This document shows, in pieces, positions 50,100 to 60,808 of a stretch of 64,000 nt of DNA. The DNA is from Isoetes taiwanensis (taxonomy: Eukaryota > Streptophyta > Lycopodiopsida > Isoetales > Isoetaceae). Each line of letters opens with the position of its first letter. Positions within the stretch are counted from its first letter, which is position 1. Both the position numbers and the translations under genes were made by a program. The notes under the pieces were generated by a model. That model did not search any database. It saw only the letters and a program-made list of their open reading frames with translations, and was not told the DNA's origin. The stretch is from assembly GCA_021234155.1 (NCBI GenBank), contig JAJEKV010000025.1, positions 10,898,219-10,962,218 on the forward strand. Reading direction: 5' to 3'.

Positions 50100-50845
50100 T
50101 CTGAGCATGAATTGCCTTCCTGCAGCATGACCTGCACATGCAAAAAGAATGCTGCTCACATTAATGTCAAGCCCAATTTCTCGTATTAGATCATGTACCT
50201 CCTTCCTTACCTTCTGCTAGAGCCTTGCTATCGCGTATGTAGAAGGAATACTACCGTGATTCTCGTGCGGCAATAAGCCCCGGCCAAGTTGCATTTGACG
50301 GCAAAATTAACTCGCATCCTTGCCCTTCCCATGTTGAGCATAAGCTGCTATCATAGTATTCTATGTTAACATTCTGTACAATTATCTCGTTGTCAAGTCA
50401 TGCATGTTAATGTTAAGTCTACATTAATACTACTTATAATAAATAAATATCTATCTATAATAAATATTTCTTTCCTAGATGAACATCATACCCAGCCTTC
50501 AAGATTTTGCTCCTGCTTTTATTGCCCCTGATGGGCCATCTAAGTCCTCGGCCTCTACTTGAATGAAACAACAAGAATCATTTTCCCAACCTCCCCGATT
50601 CAAATATACCATATTAATTTCCACACTTGGCATACATGTCAATAAGAGCACTCCCAACAATGACGTCTAAGTCCAATCCAAAGCCATGATTCGCTCATGT
50701 GTCGCCCGTGCCCCGCCACGATCTATTAGTGGTGCCACATGCTTTAAGAATGTTCAAAAACGCCGCTCTTCTCTCGGTTTATTCCTCCTGTTGTTGCATT
50801 TCCTCAAAAGTTCAAGAGGGGAAAGATGAGTCCATGACAAGCATA
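50100..50845 (-). pseudogene. PLS-PPR protein fragment, internal repeats
   Basis: Minus strand, in order: FLNILKACGTT near 50745; RIMALDLDLDVIVGSALIDM then YAKCGN near 50700-50600; an AT-rich interruption at about 50400-50480; NTMIAAYAQHGKGKDA near 50370-50330; and VHDLIREIGLDINVSSILFA near 50210-50150. The phrases and order are those of consecutive PLS-PPR repeats. Stops and frameshifts are frequent. Together with 48790-49147 it may represent one captured PPR gene of which the end is nearest the Helitron 3' terminus. Confidence 0.7.
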
Positions 50846-50885
50846 GCTCGCAACAAATTCCATGACAAGCATAGCTCGCAACAAG
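50831..50885. repeat. 28-bp tandem duplication
   Basis: TCCATGACAAGCATAGCTCG at 50831 and again at 50859, both followed by CAACAA. Confidence 0.92.
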
Positions 50886-50889
50886 TATA

Positions 50890-51990
50890 TTATTAAGAGA
50901 TAACATCTCGATTATCCTAAGATAGACAATCATAGAAAAAATCTTTCATCGCTACATCTTCATCATTCACTAAAATAATTTAGAAAGCCCCGTGACAACC
51001 AAGAAATAGTTGGTCGTGAGAGCTTTAAAGGCATAAATACCTCCGCATGAATTCTCGGGACTAGAAAATCGAGCTACCGGGCGCATGGGCTTAGGAAAAA
51101 GACAAAACTGAAATGGCCCGCCCCGCCCCCATCGGAAGGAAAATATTTATTTGAGTAACCACATAAAGCATACAAATGCTTAAAAAGTAATAGTTAAGAA
51201 CTTGCAAAGACACCATTACAATATTGCATATGCACTCTGCTATACAATGCAAAAGGAATAAGGCACGATATAACCTCGTCAATCGAAAGACTAAAAACTA
51301 CACCGCCACATTGAAAAACATAATGAAGAACCCTTGATGAGGTCCATGCTTTTGATTGTGAACATCATCCATTCAAGTGAAGAATCGGGCTTTTGCCACT
51401 CCAAAAAGAGTCAGAACATAAAAATATTGCATGCTTGCATAATTAACCATAAGAGGATTTGAATGTAATAGTAAGATGCAGTGAAGATTCAGGCTTTCAC
51501 AGCTCCAAAAGAGAGCAATAAGATTCTGCATGCTTGGTTATTATAATGCTCAATATCTAATCATGGAAAAGGAACTTCTTCCAGCAAATTCGCAGATGTT
51601 GTCTCTCATGTCTGGAACACTTATTGCAGGGTAAATTTAAAGAACTTATTTGGCATGTCTAAGCTTGGATGATCCAACTACTTCTCCTAACTGACATGTG
51701 TAAAATCTAACATTGACTGCAATATTAAATGAAGTTTAGCCAAATCAACTCAACTCTAAAGCTATATATCTATCCAAACTAAATAAGAACTGTATCCTTA
51801 CATCTAGTGGTGCAGATGCTTGTCAAATCCAGAAACAACTCAAACTAAATAAAGGCTGCTTTAAGGGTGTTGACAAAAGGCATATGACATTGAACCTCTA
51901 AAATGCTACATATGAATATGCAGAAGGCTTACATTTAGAACTACAAGTGATAATACCTGAATAGAAAAACATGCAAATTTACCAAGGTTG
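50890..51990. other. No gene; upstream of transposase
   Basis: I looked here for the N-terminal exon of the TNP2 gene (the zinc-binding Transposase-associated domain) and for a Helitron 5' end and found neither. AT-rich. Confidence 0.45.
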
Positions 51991-51993
51991 CAG

Positions 51994-54900
51994 AGGCTGT
52001 TTCAATGCCCATCACTTAGTGCACTTATGGAGTTCCATTCAAAGCATCGGAGCACAGATGGAGTTTTAAGACTGACAGTTGATGGTGAAGCAATGAAACA
52101 TATCGAGGACAAGTGGCCCATGTTCAAAACAGAACCAAGAAACTTGCGTCTTGCCATTGGCTTAGATGGTGTTTGCCCATTTGGTCATATGTCCTCAAGT
52201 CATAGTGTGTGGCCTGTTGTGGTGGTGAATTATAACATCCCTCCCTGGATGGCAACAAAGGCAGGGCACCTCATGCTGACTCTTATTGTTCCTTATTGTT
52301 CCAGGTATAACACGTTCTTCAAAAAAAAAAACATATATCTTCTAACTCTTTTCAAATTAGGAAAGTATCAAGTAAAAAATATGGATGTATATCTACAGCC
52401 ACTCATTGAAGAGTTGCAAATACTATGGAAAGGGATACAACATGATATAACCAGGTCGCCTAAGACTTTTACCTTTCATGCTATATGTTGTTTCACCATT
52501 CATGACTATCCAGGATTTGGTTATGCATCAGGTGTGTGATACATATTATATATTGTATAATATAGGCTATATTTCCTTGACGATTGTGTAGATTTCATCT
52601 TTCATTTCTTAATGCATAGGTTTGCAAACAAGTGGAAAGTTCGGTTGCCCTTCATGTGGAGTTGAGTTGCCATGCTATCGCCCGAAACATTTATCTAAAC
52701 AAATATATTGTGGCCATAAGAAATTTTTGCCACCTACACATGACATGCGTGGACGTATGAATCTTGGAAAAACCAAAAGAAGAACTCCCAAGGATTGGCT
52801 AGATACTTGGGTAGAAGCTCATGGATAATTTGACTGATGATAGCTTGGTGGTTGCACCCCCTGGTATGAAACGGCTTTCCATTTTCTATTGCCTTGAGTA
52901 CTGGTCAGAACTAAAAATTGCACACTTGCTTGATCCTATGCACATCTTTAAAAATGTTGGCCACTCGCTATGGAGACACATAATTGGTGATTGTGATACT
53001 CTGGCTAATAGAAATGATTTGAAGGATCAAAATATAATGCCCAATTATGGCCACCACAAAATGGGTGAAAGTGCAAAAGTGCACCTTGGGTACTAACCAA
53101 AAGGAGGAGAAGCAAGTCAAACAAGTAATATCTAGTATGAAAACACCCACGGGTTATGGTGCATCTTTACGTAAGGCATTCACCAAAGATTGAGCTTAAG
53201 GGATTGAAGACACACGATTGGCACAAGTTTCTACAAGTAAGTATTTGAATTCCTTTAGTAGGTCATTTCAAACATAGTAATTATATACATCCGCATTTGT
53301 TTACAATATTAGTAATTACATGCATCTGCTTTAAAGCTTACTTTACCATATTCGACAATGTATGGTAAATAATCTTCTGATACCAAGATTTGCCTTTCAT
53401 TTTAGCATGTTCTGCCATGCGCTATAGATAATTGCTTGACACCAAAAGTACGGGATATCATTTATCGACCTGGAAAATTTGCAAGGTATAAAATCTATGG
53501 TTTTTTTAATTCGTATGTGAAGTTGTATTATTAGCAATTTTATGCATCATAGGTGGGTTTCCCTGAAGGAAATTAATGCTTCTGATATATCGAAGATGGA
53601 GATTGAAGTTGTTGACTTATTATGCATCTTAGAGCGAGATTTTCCTACCAGCTTCTTTAACCTTCAAGTGCATCTTTTAATGCATCTTCCGGAGGAGATT
53701 CGTTTGGTTGGACCAGCTCCTCGACGTTGGATGTTCTTTTTGGAACGATATATGAAAGTTTTAAAGGGTTTTGTTCGTCAAATGGCTAGACCAGAAGGGT
53801 GTATGACAGAAGGGCATTTGGTGCAGGAGATCCTTTTCTTTATGACTGATGCCACCACATCAATACAAGAGGATGCTCCACATATATGGAAGAAAGAGCA
53901 ACGGGGTAAAAGCATGTTAGGATGTCCCTTAAAAAGTATTATTTAGTGACCAAAAAAGTACCTAAAAAGGTACCCAGGACTAGGTACTGGGTACCTATGC
54001 AATATGTCAATAAAAGGTACATTTTAGAGCTTTTATATATATTTTGGCCTTCGATAGCATTATATTTATCTTAACTTTGAATTTAACATGTCCTTGGCTT
54101 TTATTTTGAACTTTTGTACTAGTTCTAATGAAAAGAAAAATGAGAAAGTACCCAGTTCTAAAGTACCTAGTGTATGTACTTTTGCAGGTTCCAAAAGTGG
54201 TACACCTTAGCATGCTTTTACCCAACGTATGGAGGATATAGGAGAAGTTCTTGAAGGCCATGGGGTAGAACGCAGACTTGATGATGAGATGTATTTACAG
54301 ATAAACAAGTTTGTGATGGCAAATTGTGATAGCCTAGATAAATGGCGGGAAAAGTATGAGATTGCACGAAACATTGATGAGGATGATAGAAGACATCAAC
54401 TCCTGGCAAAACGATCTCATCATGGAAAACGTTCAAAGGTCATAAGTGTGTCTGAGAAGTTGCCTAACATCATGCCAAGTGAGTGGTTAATATGTCAGAT
54501 GGAAGAGGAACAAGAGAAGGGCATTGAAATTTGTCCAGATGCCTATAATGTAGCAATTGGATGTTCAAGAAAGGTATATTCAATTGTTTGCATTAACTTT
54601 GTTATCTTTGTTGTTGATCATAGTGATAATACATGTGCATTGCAGGCAAGGTTCCACACATCCATGTGGGCATATGGCCAGCATTTTCATGTTGGAAGCA
54701 ATGACAAGGGCAGGGTTACATATGATTGTGGTGTTGCAGCATGTTTTGAGCAAAAGAGTCAAGCTTCTATCAGAGACAACCAACCAGTAGATAGTGATCT
54801 CAATTACGTTGGTCAAATAACAGACATTATTGAAGTTGATTTTCGTTCCTTCAAAGTGAATGTTTTGAAGGCGAAGTGTTTTAAAGCATCTTATCGAGGA

Positions 54901-55413
54901 AGAAATCGCACAATGAGGCAACATCCTTCAGGTTTTTATGAGGTAAACTCCACTCAGTTTTTGAGAGATATGGATGAGCCTTTTGTTTTTCCAAGGCAAG
55001 TTGAACATGTTTTCTTCCATAAGAACCAGAAAGATAATGATTGGTGGATTGTGGTTCATGCGACCCCTACATCTCGTCGTATGATTGATCCATTAACTTT
55101 GCATGATGAATCTTCTGAGGAAGCAAACCAGACACCTCCTCCTACATTTGAGACTGATGATGAAACGTATGATGAAATAGATATTCCAGAACACGAGATT
55201 GACACACAGGCTCAATACGAAGATGATCAAAGTCCAATTGAGAATGATGTATTACCTTTGCCAATGCAATCATCGCATCATGTTGTCATGGACTATGCCA
55301 TTGATGAGAATGTTGAAGTTGAAAGTGTGCCTCAACATCTATTGCAACTACAACTTGGTGATGATGAGTTAGAGGATATTAAGCAGGATATAAGGGATGA
55401 GGAATCACTATAA
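51994..55413 (+). pseudogene. TNP2-type CACTA transposase, broken
   Basis: TNP2/TNPD-type transposases cut CACTA elements at their ends. The exon at 51994 follows a TTGCAG acceptor and starts mid-domain (RLFQCPSLSALMEFH). Landmarks: DGVLRLTVDGEAMKHIE, LAIGLDGVCPFGHMSS, WPVVVVNYNIPPWM and MDVYLQPLIEELQILW (PF02992 core); FGCPSCG near 52640; HLLDPMHIFKNV at 52928; DUF4218 at 53553-53900 (LQVHLLMHLPEEIRLVGPAP, RRWMFFLERYMKVLKGFV); DUF4216 at about 54790-55080 (LNYVGQITDIIEVDFR, DEPFVFPRQVEHVFFH); and an acidic tail to the stop at 55413. Likely introns: 52305-52360, 52534-52619, 53237-53405, 53486-53552, 54574-54645. Damage: the N-terminal exon is missing, there is a 10-bp duplication at 52284-52303, frameshifts near 52826, 53090-53106 and 53188, and an element inserted at 53904. 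Plus strand, matching the CACTA. Confidence 0.9.
53904..54223. mobile_element. 320-bp inverted-repeat (MITE-like) element in TNP2
   Basis: The ends are inverted: GGGTAAAAGCATG at 53904 against the reverse complement of the segment ending at 54223. They match at 19 of 22 positions, and all mismatches are transitions. AACG at 53900-53903 is repeated at 54224-54227. Taking out the element plus one AACG rejoins the transposase codons in frame (CAA, CGT, ATG). It has no coding capacity. The interior carries several GTACC/GGTAC words. A 4-bp duplication with GGG ends does not fit the common plant hAT, Mutator, PIF or Tc1 types. Confidence 0.88.
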
Positions 55414-56043
55414 TTTTTTTTCAAATGGTCATGTATGTTTCTATCTATATTAATGATGGTCTATTTCATCTTTAATGGTAATCATTAATGTGTTTTTGTG
55501 TTTGTGATGCAATCTTGGTGACTTAGCGTAATACTATATAGTTTTATTGACTTTTCATATATGAATGGTACAATAAGTAATAAAGATAAGGTAGATTGTC
55601 TAAAATGCTGAATCTTTAACAAGGCTAATAAAAACCAGTTCAACGATCTTTCCACTTTTCCTAAGCCATGGCATTTAATTCAGAAAGACCCTTTTCCTAG
55701 TGTTATGTGCACATTTGAAGTCCCAATAATCACTATAGTGTCATGTGTATTGTGTTAGATTTACAACAATTGTGCCTTTATAAATTAAGGCCAACATCCT
55801 AGTATTGTGTGCTAATATAAACTTCCTCCATGAAGTCCACAAATAGACGTTTGACATGGTGGTATGTATGCCATTCAAGAAATGCAAAGGGATTTTATTC
55901 CATGTCGAGTGCCTACATAACCAATGGTTCTAGATACTTTGTATGCCAAATATTTGCATCAAATTAGCAAATGAGGTTCGGACCAAAGAGTTAGCATTAG
56001 AACGGTCCGGGCAGCCTATATTGTTGGGCAAGCATGACTGGTA
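55414..56043. other. Transposase 3' region, no gene
   Basis: AT-rich sequence between the transposase stop and the LINE insertion, with AATAAAGATAAGG near 55580. It is likely the 3' untranslated part of the CACTA gene. The last ten bases (56034-56043) are the left copy of the LINE target duplication. Confidence 0.5.
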
Positions 56044-57521
56044 ACAGTTGCTAAGCATGTTTTAAGCAATACACATGTCTATATGGCTTCTGCCATTCTT
56101 GCTTCCCACTCAAAGTTTCAGGAGATTGTGGGTGTTGTTAGAAACTTTATCTGGGGTGGAAATGAAGCAGGGGTAGTGGTGAAGGTTGCATGGTCTAAGT
56201 GTATAAAACCTAAGTCTGCTGGAGGTTTGGGCATGACAGATTTCCATTTGCAGAGTAAGGTTATGATCTCAAAATTCATTTGGCGGCTTCTCGTAGGTAA
56301 GGATGATTCTCCTTGGTTACGGCTTATTGCCTGATGCTCTTACCTCTCAGTATCCCTTTTGGTAAAGTCACACTCAAACCTCGTTTCTTCCATGGAGTTT
56401 ATTTTATGAGTTGCGGCCTTATCATAATGCTTCTCCATTCTTAAAGGGATTGTTAGATTCACGGCACCTGATCAAAACTTTATTTCACATCAGTCCAATC
56501 TGCTGGTATACAGCTTGATCGCACCTTGTTGGTGGATCCTCGGTAGACAATCAACCACTTTGCTTTACTGAGTGCACCCATTGACTCAAAGGCGTTGGAA
56601 AAGTCTTTGGAATCTTAACTATTGCAAGATGGTATGACTTCGAGCCGATTCTTTTTACATGGGAGGCTTTTTCGATTAAAGTTTCTATTGGGGCGATGGG
56701 ATAGAGTTCTTTGGCAAAAGTTGCTGATTTTCTCCACAAATATTACGCCACACCAAGAAGATATTTTGGTATGGGTTTGTCATGAAGAAATTAAGGAGTG
56801 CAAACTTGTGAACTCTATGTATCGATTGTTGCTTGATCTTGATATTCTTCCTCCGCCTAATAAGTGGTCTCTTCAACTTCCTCCTCTTCAATGGCGTAAG
56901 GTGTGGTCTTGGGCATGGGACAAGCTACTTCATCCTAAAGTGGCGCTCTTTTTGGCATTCTTCATAGGTGTCTCATGGGTTAATGTGCTTGTCCATAAGT
57001 TTAACCCTAGAATATCAAATCGGTGTCCAAAGATGCAAGCGTGGATCCGAGACCATTGAGCATTGCTTTTCATGTGTGAACACCTTAGGCAATTATGGGA
57101 CTGGTTGTTTTCCCTTTTTCGTGGTTTCACTAACAAGTCAACAACCTGCTTTTGGCAATTTACCCAAGTACCGGACGAGTTACAAGGCCGGGCTTTTCAT
57201 CTAGCGGCCAGGATGGTTGCTTTGGACTATCTGGAAAAAGGCGAAGATTGGTAATCTTCAAAGGTCCGGATGTGGCGGATAATCGTGTTCTCCAAGAAGC
57301 TCAAGGTTACATTGTAAAGTCGTATCATTGTTCTTCACTTGCCCCTCGCAAGAGGCGATTGATTTTTGAGGAGTATTTGGATGTGCACTCTTATGCTTAG
57401 GCATGTTGCTTCACTCGGTGGGTCTCCGCTTATCCGCTGAGATCTTATTCCTGTCTCTGCATTTATACTTGTATTTGACTCTTTGATTGAATAAAGTTTG
57501 ACGTCCTTCAACAAAAAAAAA
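56044..57521 (+). mobile_element. 5'-truncated L1-type LINE with target-site duplication
   Basis: ATGACTGGTA occurs exactly at 56034-56043 and again at 57522-57531, enclosing the element. The body begins inside ORF2 after the reverse-transcriptase core (TVAKHVLSNTHVYMASAILA), continues with NFIWGGNEAG, VAWSKCIKPKSAGGLGM and SKFIWRLL, then the zinc-binding tail near 56905-57080 (VWSWAWDKLLHPKVALFLAF, ...ETIEHCFSC). It ends in AATAAAGTTTGACGTCC, then CTTCAAC and an A run. 5' truncation, 3' poly(A) and flanking duplication are the normal outcome of target-primed reverse transcription. Several frameshifts show it is not very young. It entered the CACTA element downstream of the transposase gene. 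Confidence 0.92.
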
Positions 57522-57531
57522 ATGACTGGTA

Positions 57532-57700
57532 CCCTTCCCCAAGCCAAACAAGGCCAGGGCTTTGCAGACCACGTCACCAGAGGGAAGAGTCCAGACAATG
57601 GACCCCAAAATAATTCCCGAGGCATCTTGTCCTGGCAGCACTCACCTAGAGGGCCATATGCTAATGACCACCCAAACATTGACAAAACGTGTGACGCTAA
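57532..57700. other. CACTA interior, GC-richer spacer
   Basis: Short GC-richer stretch between the LINE and the subterminal repeats; no coding motif. Confidence 0.4.
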
Positions 57701-57716
57701 AGGTGCTATTATATTT

Positions 57717-58070
57717 GATTCCAATAACACCACTTATAATGTCACCAGTGGGTCCTAACACTAACACTGATGTTATATGTGTAGCAACTACTGACACTAT
57801 ATTTGATGCTAATAACAACACTTATAACGTCACTGGTGGACAATGACACTAAGACTGATGTTATAGGTGTGGCAACTACTGACACTATATATGATGCTAA
57901 TAACACCACCTATATAACGTCACTAACAGGCACTGACACTAAGATTGATGCTATATGTACAACAACTGGTGACGGTATACTTGATGCTAATAGCAACATC
58001 TATAGCGTCATAACCAAGTTACTGACATTATTGGTGACATAAAGAGTGAGGCTATAGGTGACACAAATTG
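57717..58070 (+). repeat. Four 88-90-bp tandem subterminal repeats
   Basis: Units start at 57717, 57805, 57893 and 57983. Each contains GATGCTAATAACACCACT or a close variant, TATAACGTCACT, ACTGACACTA and GATGTTATAGGTGT, decaying in the last unit. Position and short GTCAC/GTGAC cores fit the subterminal arrays that CACTA-encoded proteins bind. Confidence 0.85.
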
Positions 58071-58151
58071 TGGCACCTGTAGCATCACTTCTAAAAAAAT
58101 GTCACTAATAATGTCATAGTGTACACTTCTCAATATTGTGGTGACGTTTTG

Positions 58152-58182
58152 GTGACACTAATGGACTCCTTTTCTTGTAGTG
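58152..58182 (-). repeat. CACTA right terminal inverted repeat
   Basis: Ends CTTGTAGTG; the reverse complement begins CACTACAAGAAAAGG and matches the left end with three transitions over 31 bp. TTC follows at 58183-58185. Confidence 0.9.
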
Positions 58183-58185
58183 TTC

Positions 58186-58420
58186 CCTTCTTATATATAA
58201 CTAATATCCAACTATTGTAATATAGTTCAAGAGAAATACATCCATAATAGATTTATTCAAAACCAAAGCTAAGATTCAGCTTCTAGAAGACTCCAAAGTC
58301 AGCCACGGTCCTGAACAGTACCACTGCTACTGGCCGAGCACCACCTTGCTCAATCACTGCATGCACTCAAAGGGGTTAGTCCTCGTGACTATGTGGGGAT
58401 CCCATAGCTGCCTCTGCATA
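58186..58420. other. Interior of the split repeat, right side
   Basis: Continuation of the host repeat after the CACTA insertion; no gene. Confidence 0.5.
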
Positions 58421-59010
58421 CATGGAAACACTCTGGAATCTTAGATAACAAGAACATAAACAACTCAAGACACAAGAACCTATGGTGCAATGCTAGACGA
58501 TGACAACAAAGTAAACATCATGAACATCCAGAGAAAAGAACATAACTAAAGTACCAAACCATCATGAACAAACTCCGGGACAATGGGTAGCTCAGTCCGC
58601 CTACATACAGGCCCCGTTAGCAGGATAACGCTCAGCCAGCTTACATTCCAAGCCCTGTAGCGAGGTGGTGGGGTGAACCTCGCTTGCGCATACCCTCTCA
58701 GCCCACATTTGGCACTGGAGGACCTCTTACCATGGGAGTCCACAAGAGTTGACGTGCATCCGCAACAGGAAGCTACGCCTGTGAGGAAGTCACGCCCGGT
58801 GTCACAGAGAACAAATACAAAGAACATAGAACATGAGTCATGCCGGAACAACCCAGGCCACCGAACCTGGAAGTCCGACCCCGGAGGATCCAAATACATA
58901 AATAAACACCAAGCATTGTGACATAATAGCTATGACAACAACATGTACAAGTGTCTAAACCATACCCATGCCAAGGTTGCCCATACAACCTGCCCATATT
59001 GGAGTAGCAG
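58421..59010. repeat. Dispersed repeat, part B, copy 1
   Basis: Begins ACATGGAAACACTCTGGAAT and is repeated from 60809. It includes a GC-richer core (AGGACCTCTTACCATGGGAG; GGAAGTCACGCCC). Open minus-strand frames occur in both copies but have no family resemblance. Sequence style suggests LTR or non-coding retroelement. Confidence 0.85.
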
Positions 59011-59495
59011 TTTCAGTGACGAAATCTTAACAGCAACCCACTTGTCGATGCAGCGTGCTCAAATAACTACTACAAAATCAATGCAGGACTATCTTCCCAA
59101 CATAATTTAATTAAGACCCTTAGCTATGGTTTTAAAGTTTTAATATTAAATTTCCATAGCTAATCATTTATTTCACACATGCAAAGTGGAACCTCCATTT
59201 ACATCTTTCCAGCTTAAAAATCTGCAAGGTCTTCTGACCGCAACTGCCTGTATCACCTTCAACTGCTTCTTAGGCTAGCCCATCTCAAGAAGCAAGCCCA
59301 TATAATTATCTGATATTCAAATTATTAATACGTTAATTTCAAACAACAAGTTTCTACATATTTTCTTACTTTGTATTTCCCCAATCTCCTGCAACTGCAC
59401 CTGGACTTACCTTGCGAATGCCCTCTGCTCAATCTTAGCACAATTCAAGCATGTCCACGTCATGTTTTCCCTTTTACCTTATTATATTCAGTATT
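59011..59495. other. Spacer between repeat copies
   Basis: A 485-bp AT-rich stretch between part B copy 1 and part A copy 2. It holds a 10-bp-stem hairpin (TTAGCTATGG at 59120, complement at 59154). If the flanking repeats are LTRs, this would be an extremely short internal region. Confidence 0.5.
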
Positions 59496-60556
59496 TTTCA
59501 TTAGTAACATTTCTTTAATATGCAACCAACAAAATATTAACATTCAACCAATTAATTAACAACACAAAACAAGAAACCAACGGGAACCTATTTCTGATCT
59601 GAAATCCGGGCCTGTGCAGATCCCTTCCATGGCACAACCTACCGGATTCGAAACTCCAGAAGCAGATCCGAGCTTCCTTATCCCCAAATCGATCCTTCTC
59701 AGCCAGTTCCCACCTCTTTCTACGGGATTTGGATCAGATTTGAGGCAGTTGGGTCACCTTCGAGTATTCTGAAAGGCTAATCCGACCCCTAATTCAATTA
59801 AATCTATCTTGATTCCTTCATTTTGGCCCATTAACATGCCAAATCGATCTGTTCCAAGTCATATTAGGATGCTTCCAGAAGTTCTAGCTCCTTCTGTGTC
59901 GACTCCATTGCAGGGAAAAGCCGTTGTTGTAGCCCATGCTTAGCAGTAAGATTCATCATGGTTACTTTTGGCTTACTCTAGACCTTCTCATAGCAATCTT
60001 ATCCACATAATTTCTTATCAGCCCACAGATGTAACAATAGCACAGCAGCATGTGCAAATCGAATCCATTCCTAGCAGCCTATGCAATCTCATGGAATCCA
60101 ATCTATTGAAACCAAACCCCACCTGATAAGAAAAAGATCCGATGCAGGTGAAAGCTCCAAGCTCTTGCCACTGATGGAATTCCTCCTCTGCTATCCCGTC
60201 TCCAAAAAGCTTCCAAAATTTCTTTCTCAAATTTGCCTCTCTAGGTCATAGAGCTTTTGCTTATATTTTAGTTCTATCCTATATGCATGTTCTATCTTGC
60301 ATGTATGTCAAACATGCATGTTCTATCTTGCATGCATGTCAAACTTGTATATACATACATGAGTACATATACTGACCCATCAACTGGCTAGGATCATTAC
60401 AGTCTCACCTTCTAAAATTTAACCCATGTCCTCATGGGTCGGTTCTAAGAACTATCATGCTTGCTTAATAAGTATACTAACAATCTGAAGCAAGATAAAC
60501 AACTGCTATAGAAAATGAGATAAAATCAAGCTATTACAAATCTCACCTGGGATTCA
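59496..60556. repeat. Dispersed repeat, part A, copy 2
   Basis: Second copy of the 37411-38449 block, uninterrupted, with scattered substitutions and small indels. Confidence 0.88.
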
Positions 60557-60793
60557 ATTTATTGAAACCAAACCCCACCTGATAAGAAAAAGATCCGATG
60601 CAGGTGAAAAATCCAAGCTCTTGCCACCGATGGAATTCCTCCTCTGCTATCCCGTCTCCAAAAAGCTTCCAATTTTTTTTTCTCAATTTTGCCTCTCTAG
60701 ATCATAGAGCTTTTGCTTATATTTTAGTTCTATCCTACATGCATGTTCTATCTTGCATGCATGTCAAACTTGTATATATATACATGAGTACAT
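60557..60793. repeat. Dispersed repeat, partial third copy of part A
   Basis: Repeats the 60103-60367 segment (ATTGAAACCAAACCCCACCT onward) 455 bp downstream, through the ATGCATGTTCTATC words to GAGTACAT, then joins part B copy 2 directly. Confidence 0.85.
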
Positions 60794-60808
60794 CTGCTAC
60801 CTTTACAC

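Larger units (their letters stand above)
42320..50850 (-). mobile_element. Probable gene-capturing Helitron body
   Basis: This is an inference from the 3' terminus at 42320. On the strand of the Helitron, this interval holds partial copies of PLATZ (45220-45440), GPAT (46810-47430) and PLS-PPR genes (48790-49147 and 50100-50845), all in the same orientation as the element. Plant Helitrons are known to pick up multiple gene pieces in this way. The 5' end (TC on the minus strand, so GA followed by T on plus) was not located. The right limit given is just the last captured fragment. The alternative is that CACTA itself captured the fragments. Confidence 0.4.
38666..58182 (+). mobile_element. CACTA (En/Spm) transposon, 19.5 kb, nested
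   Basis: The left end starts CACTACAAGA and the right end is its reverse complement. The two termini match at 28 of the first 31 positions, and all three differences are transitions. TTC flanks both sides. Inside, a TNP2-type transposase gene (51994-55413) lies in plus orientation. It is followed by an untranslated region, a secondary LINE, and an array of 88-bp repeats that fits the subterminal repeats CACTA transposases bind. The left part is heavily invaded: a LINE piece, subterminal-like repeats, then a Helitron terminus with host-gene fragments. With a broken transposase it cannot move on its own, but intact termini could still be mobilised in trans. Net of nested insertions the original size is unknown. 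Confidence 0.88.

Noticed and set aside
53904-54223. Reading the insert in TNP2 as an intron (GGGTAAAAG looks like a donor)
   Set aside because: No AG acceptor at the other end; inverted termini and AACG duplication with exact frame restoration fit a transposon.
38811-57545. Idea that the two plus-strand LINE pieces are halves of one LINE split by an insertion, with a weak 20-bp flank similarity
   Set aside because: The right piece has its own exact 10-bp target duplication at its 5' truncation point, so it is an independent insertion.
57498-58042. Plus-strand frames rich in Thr, Asp and Asn
   Set aside because: Translations of the 88-bp subterminal repeats.
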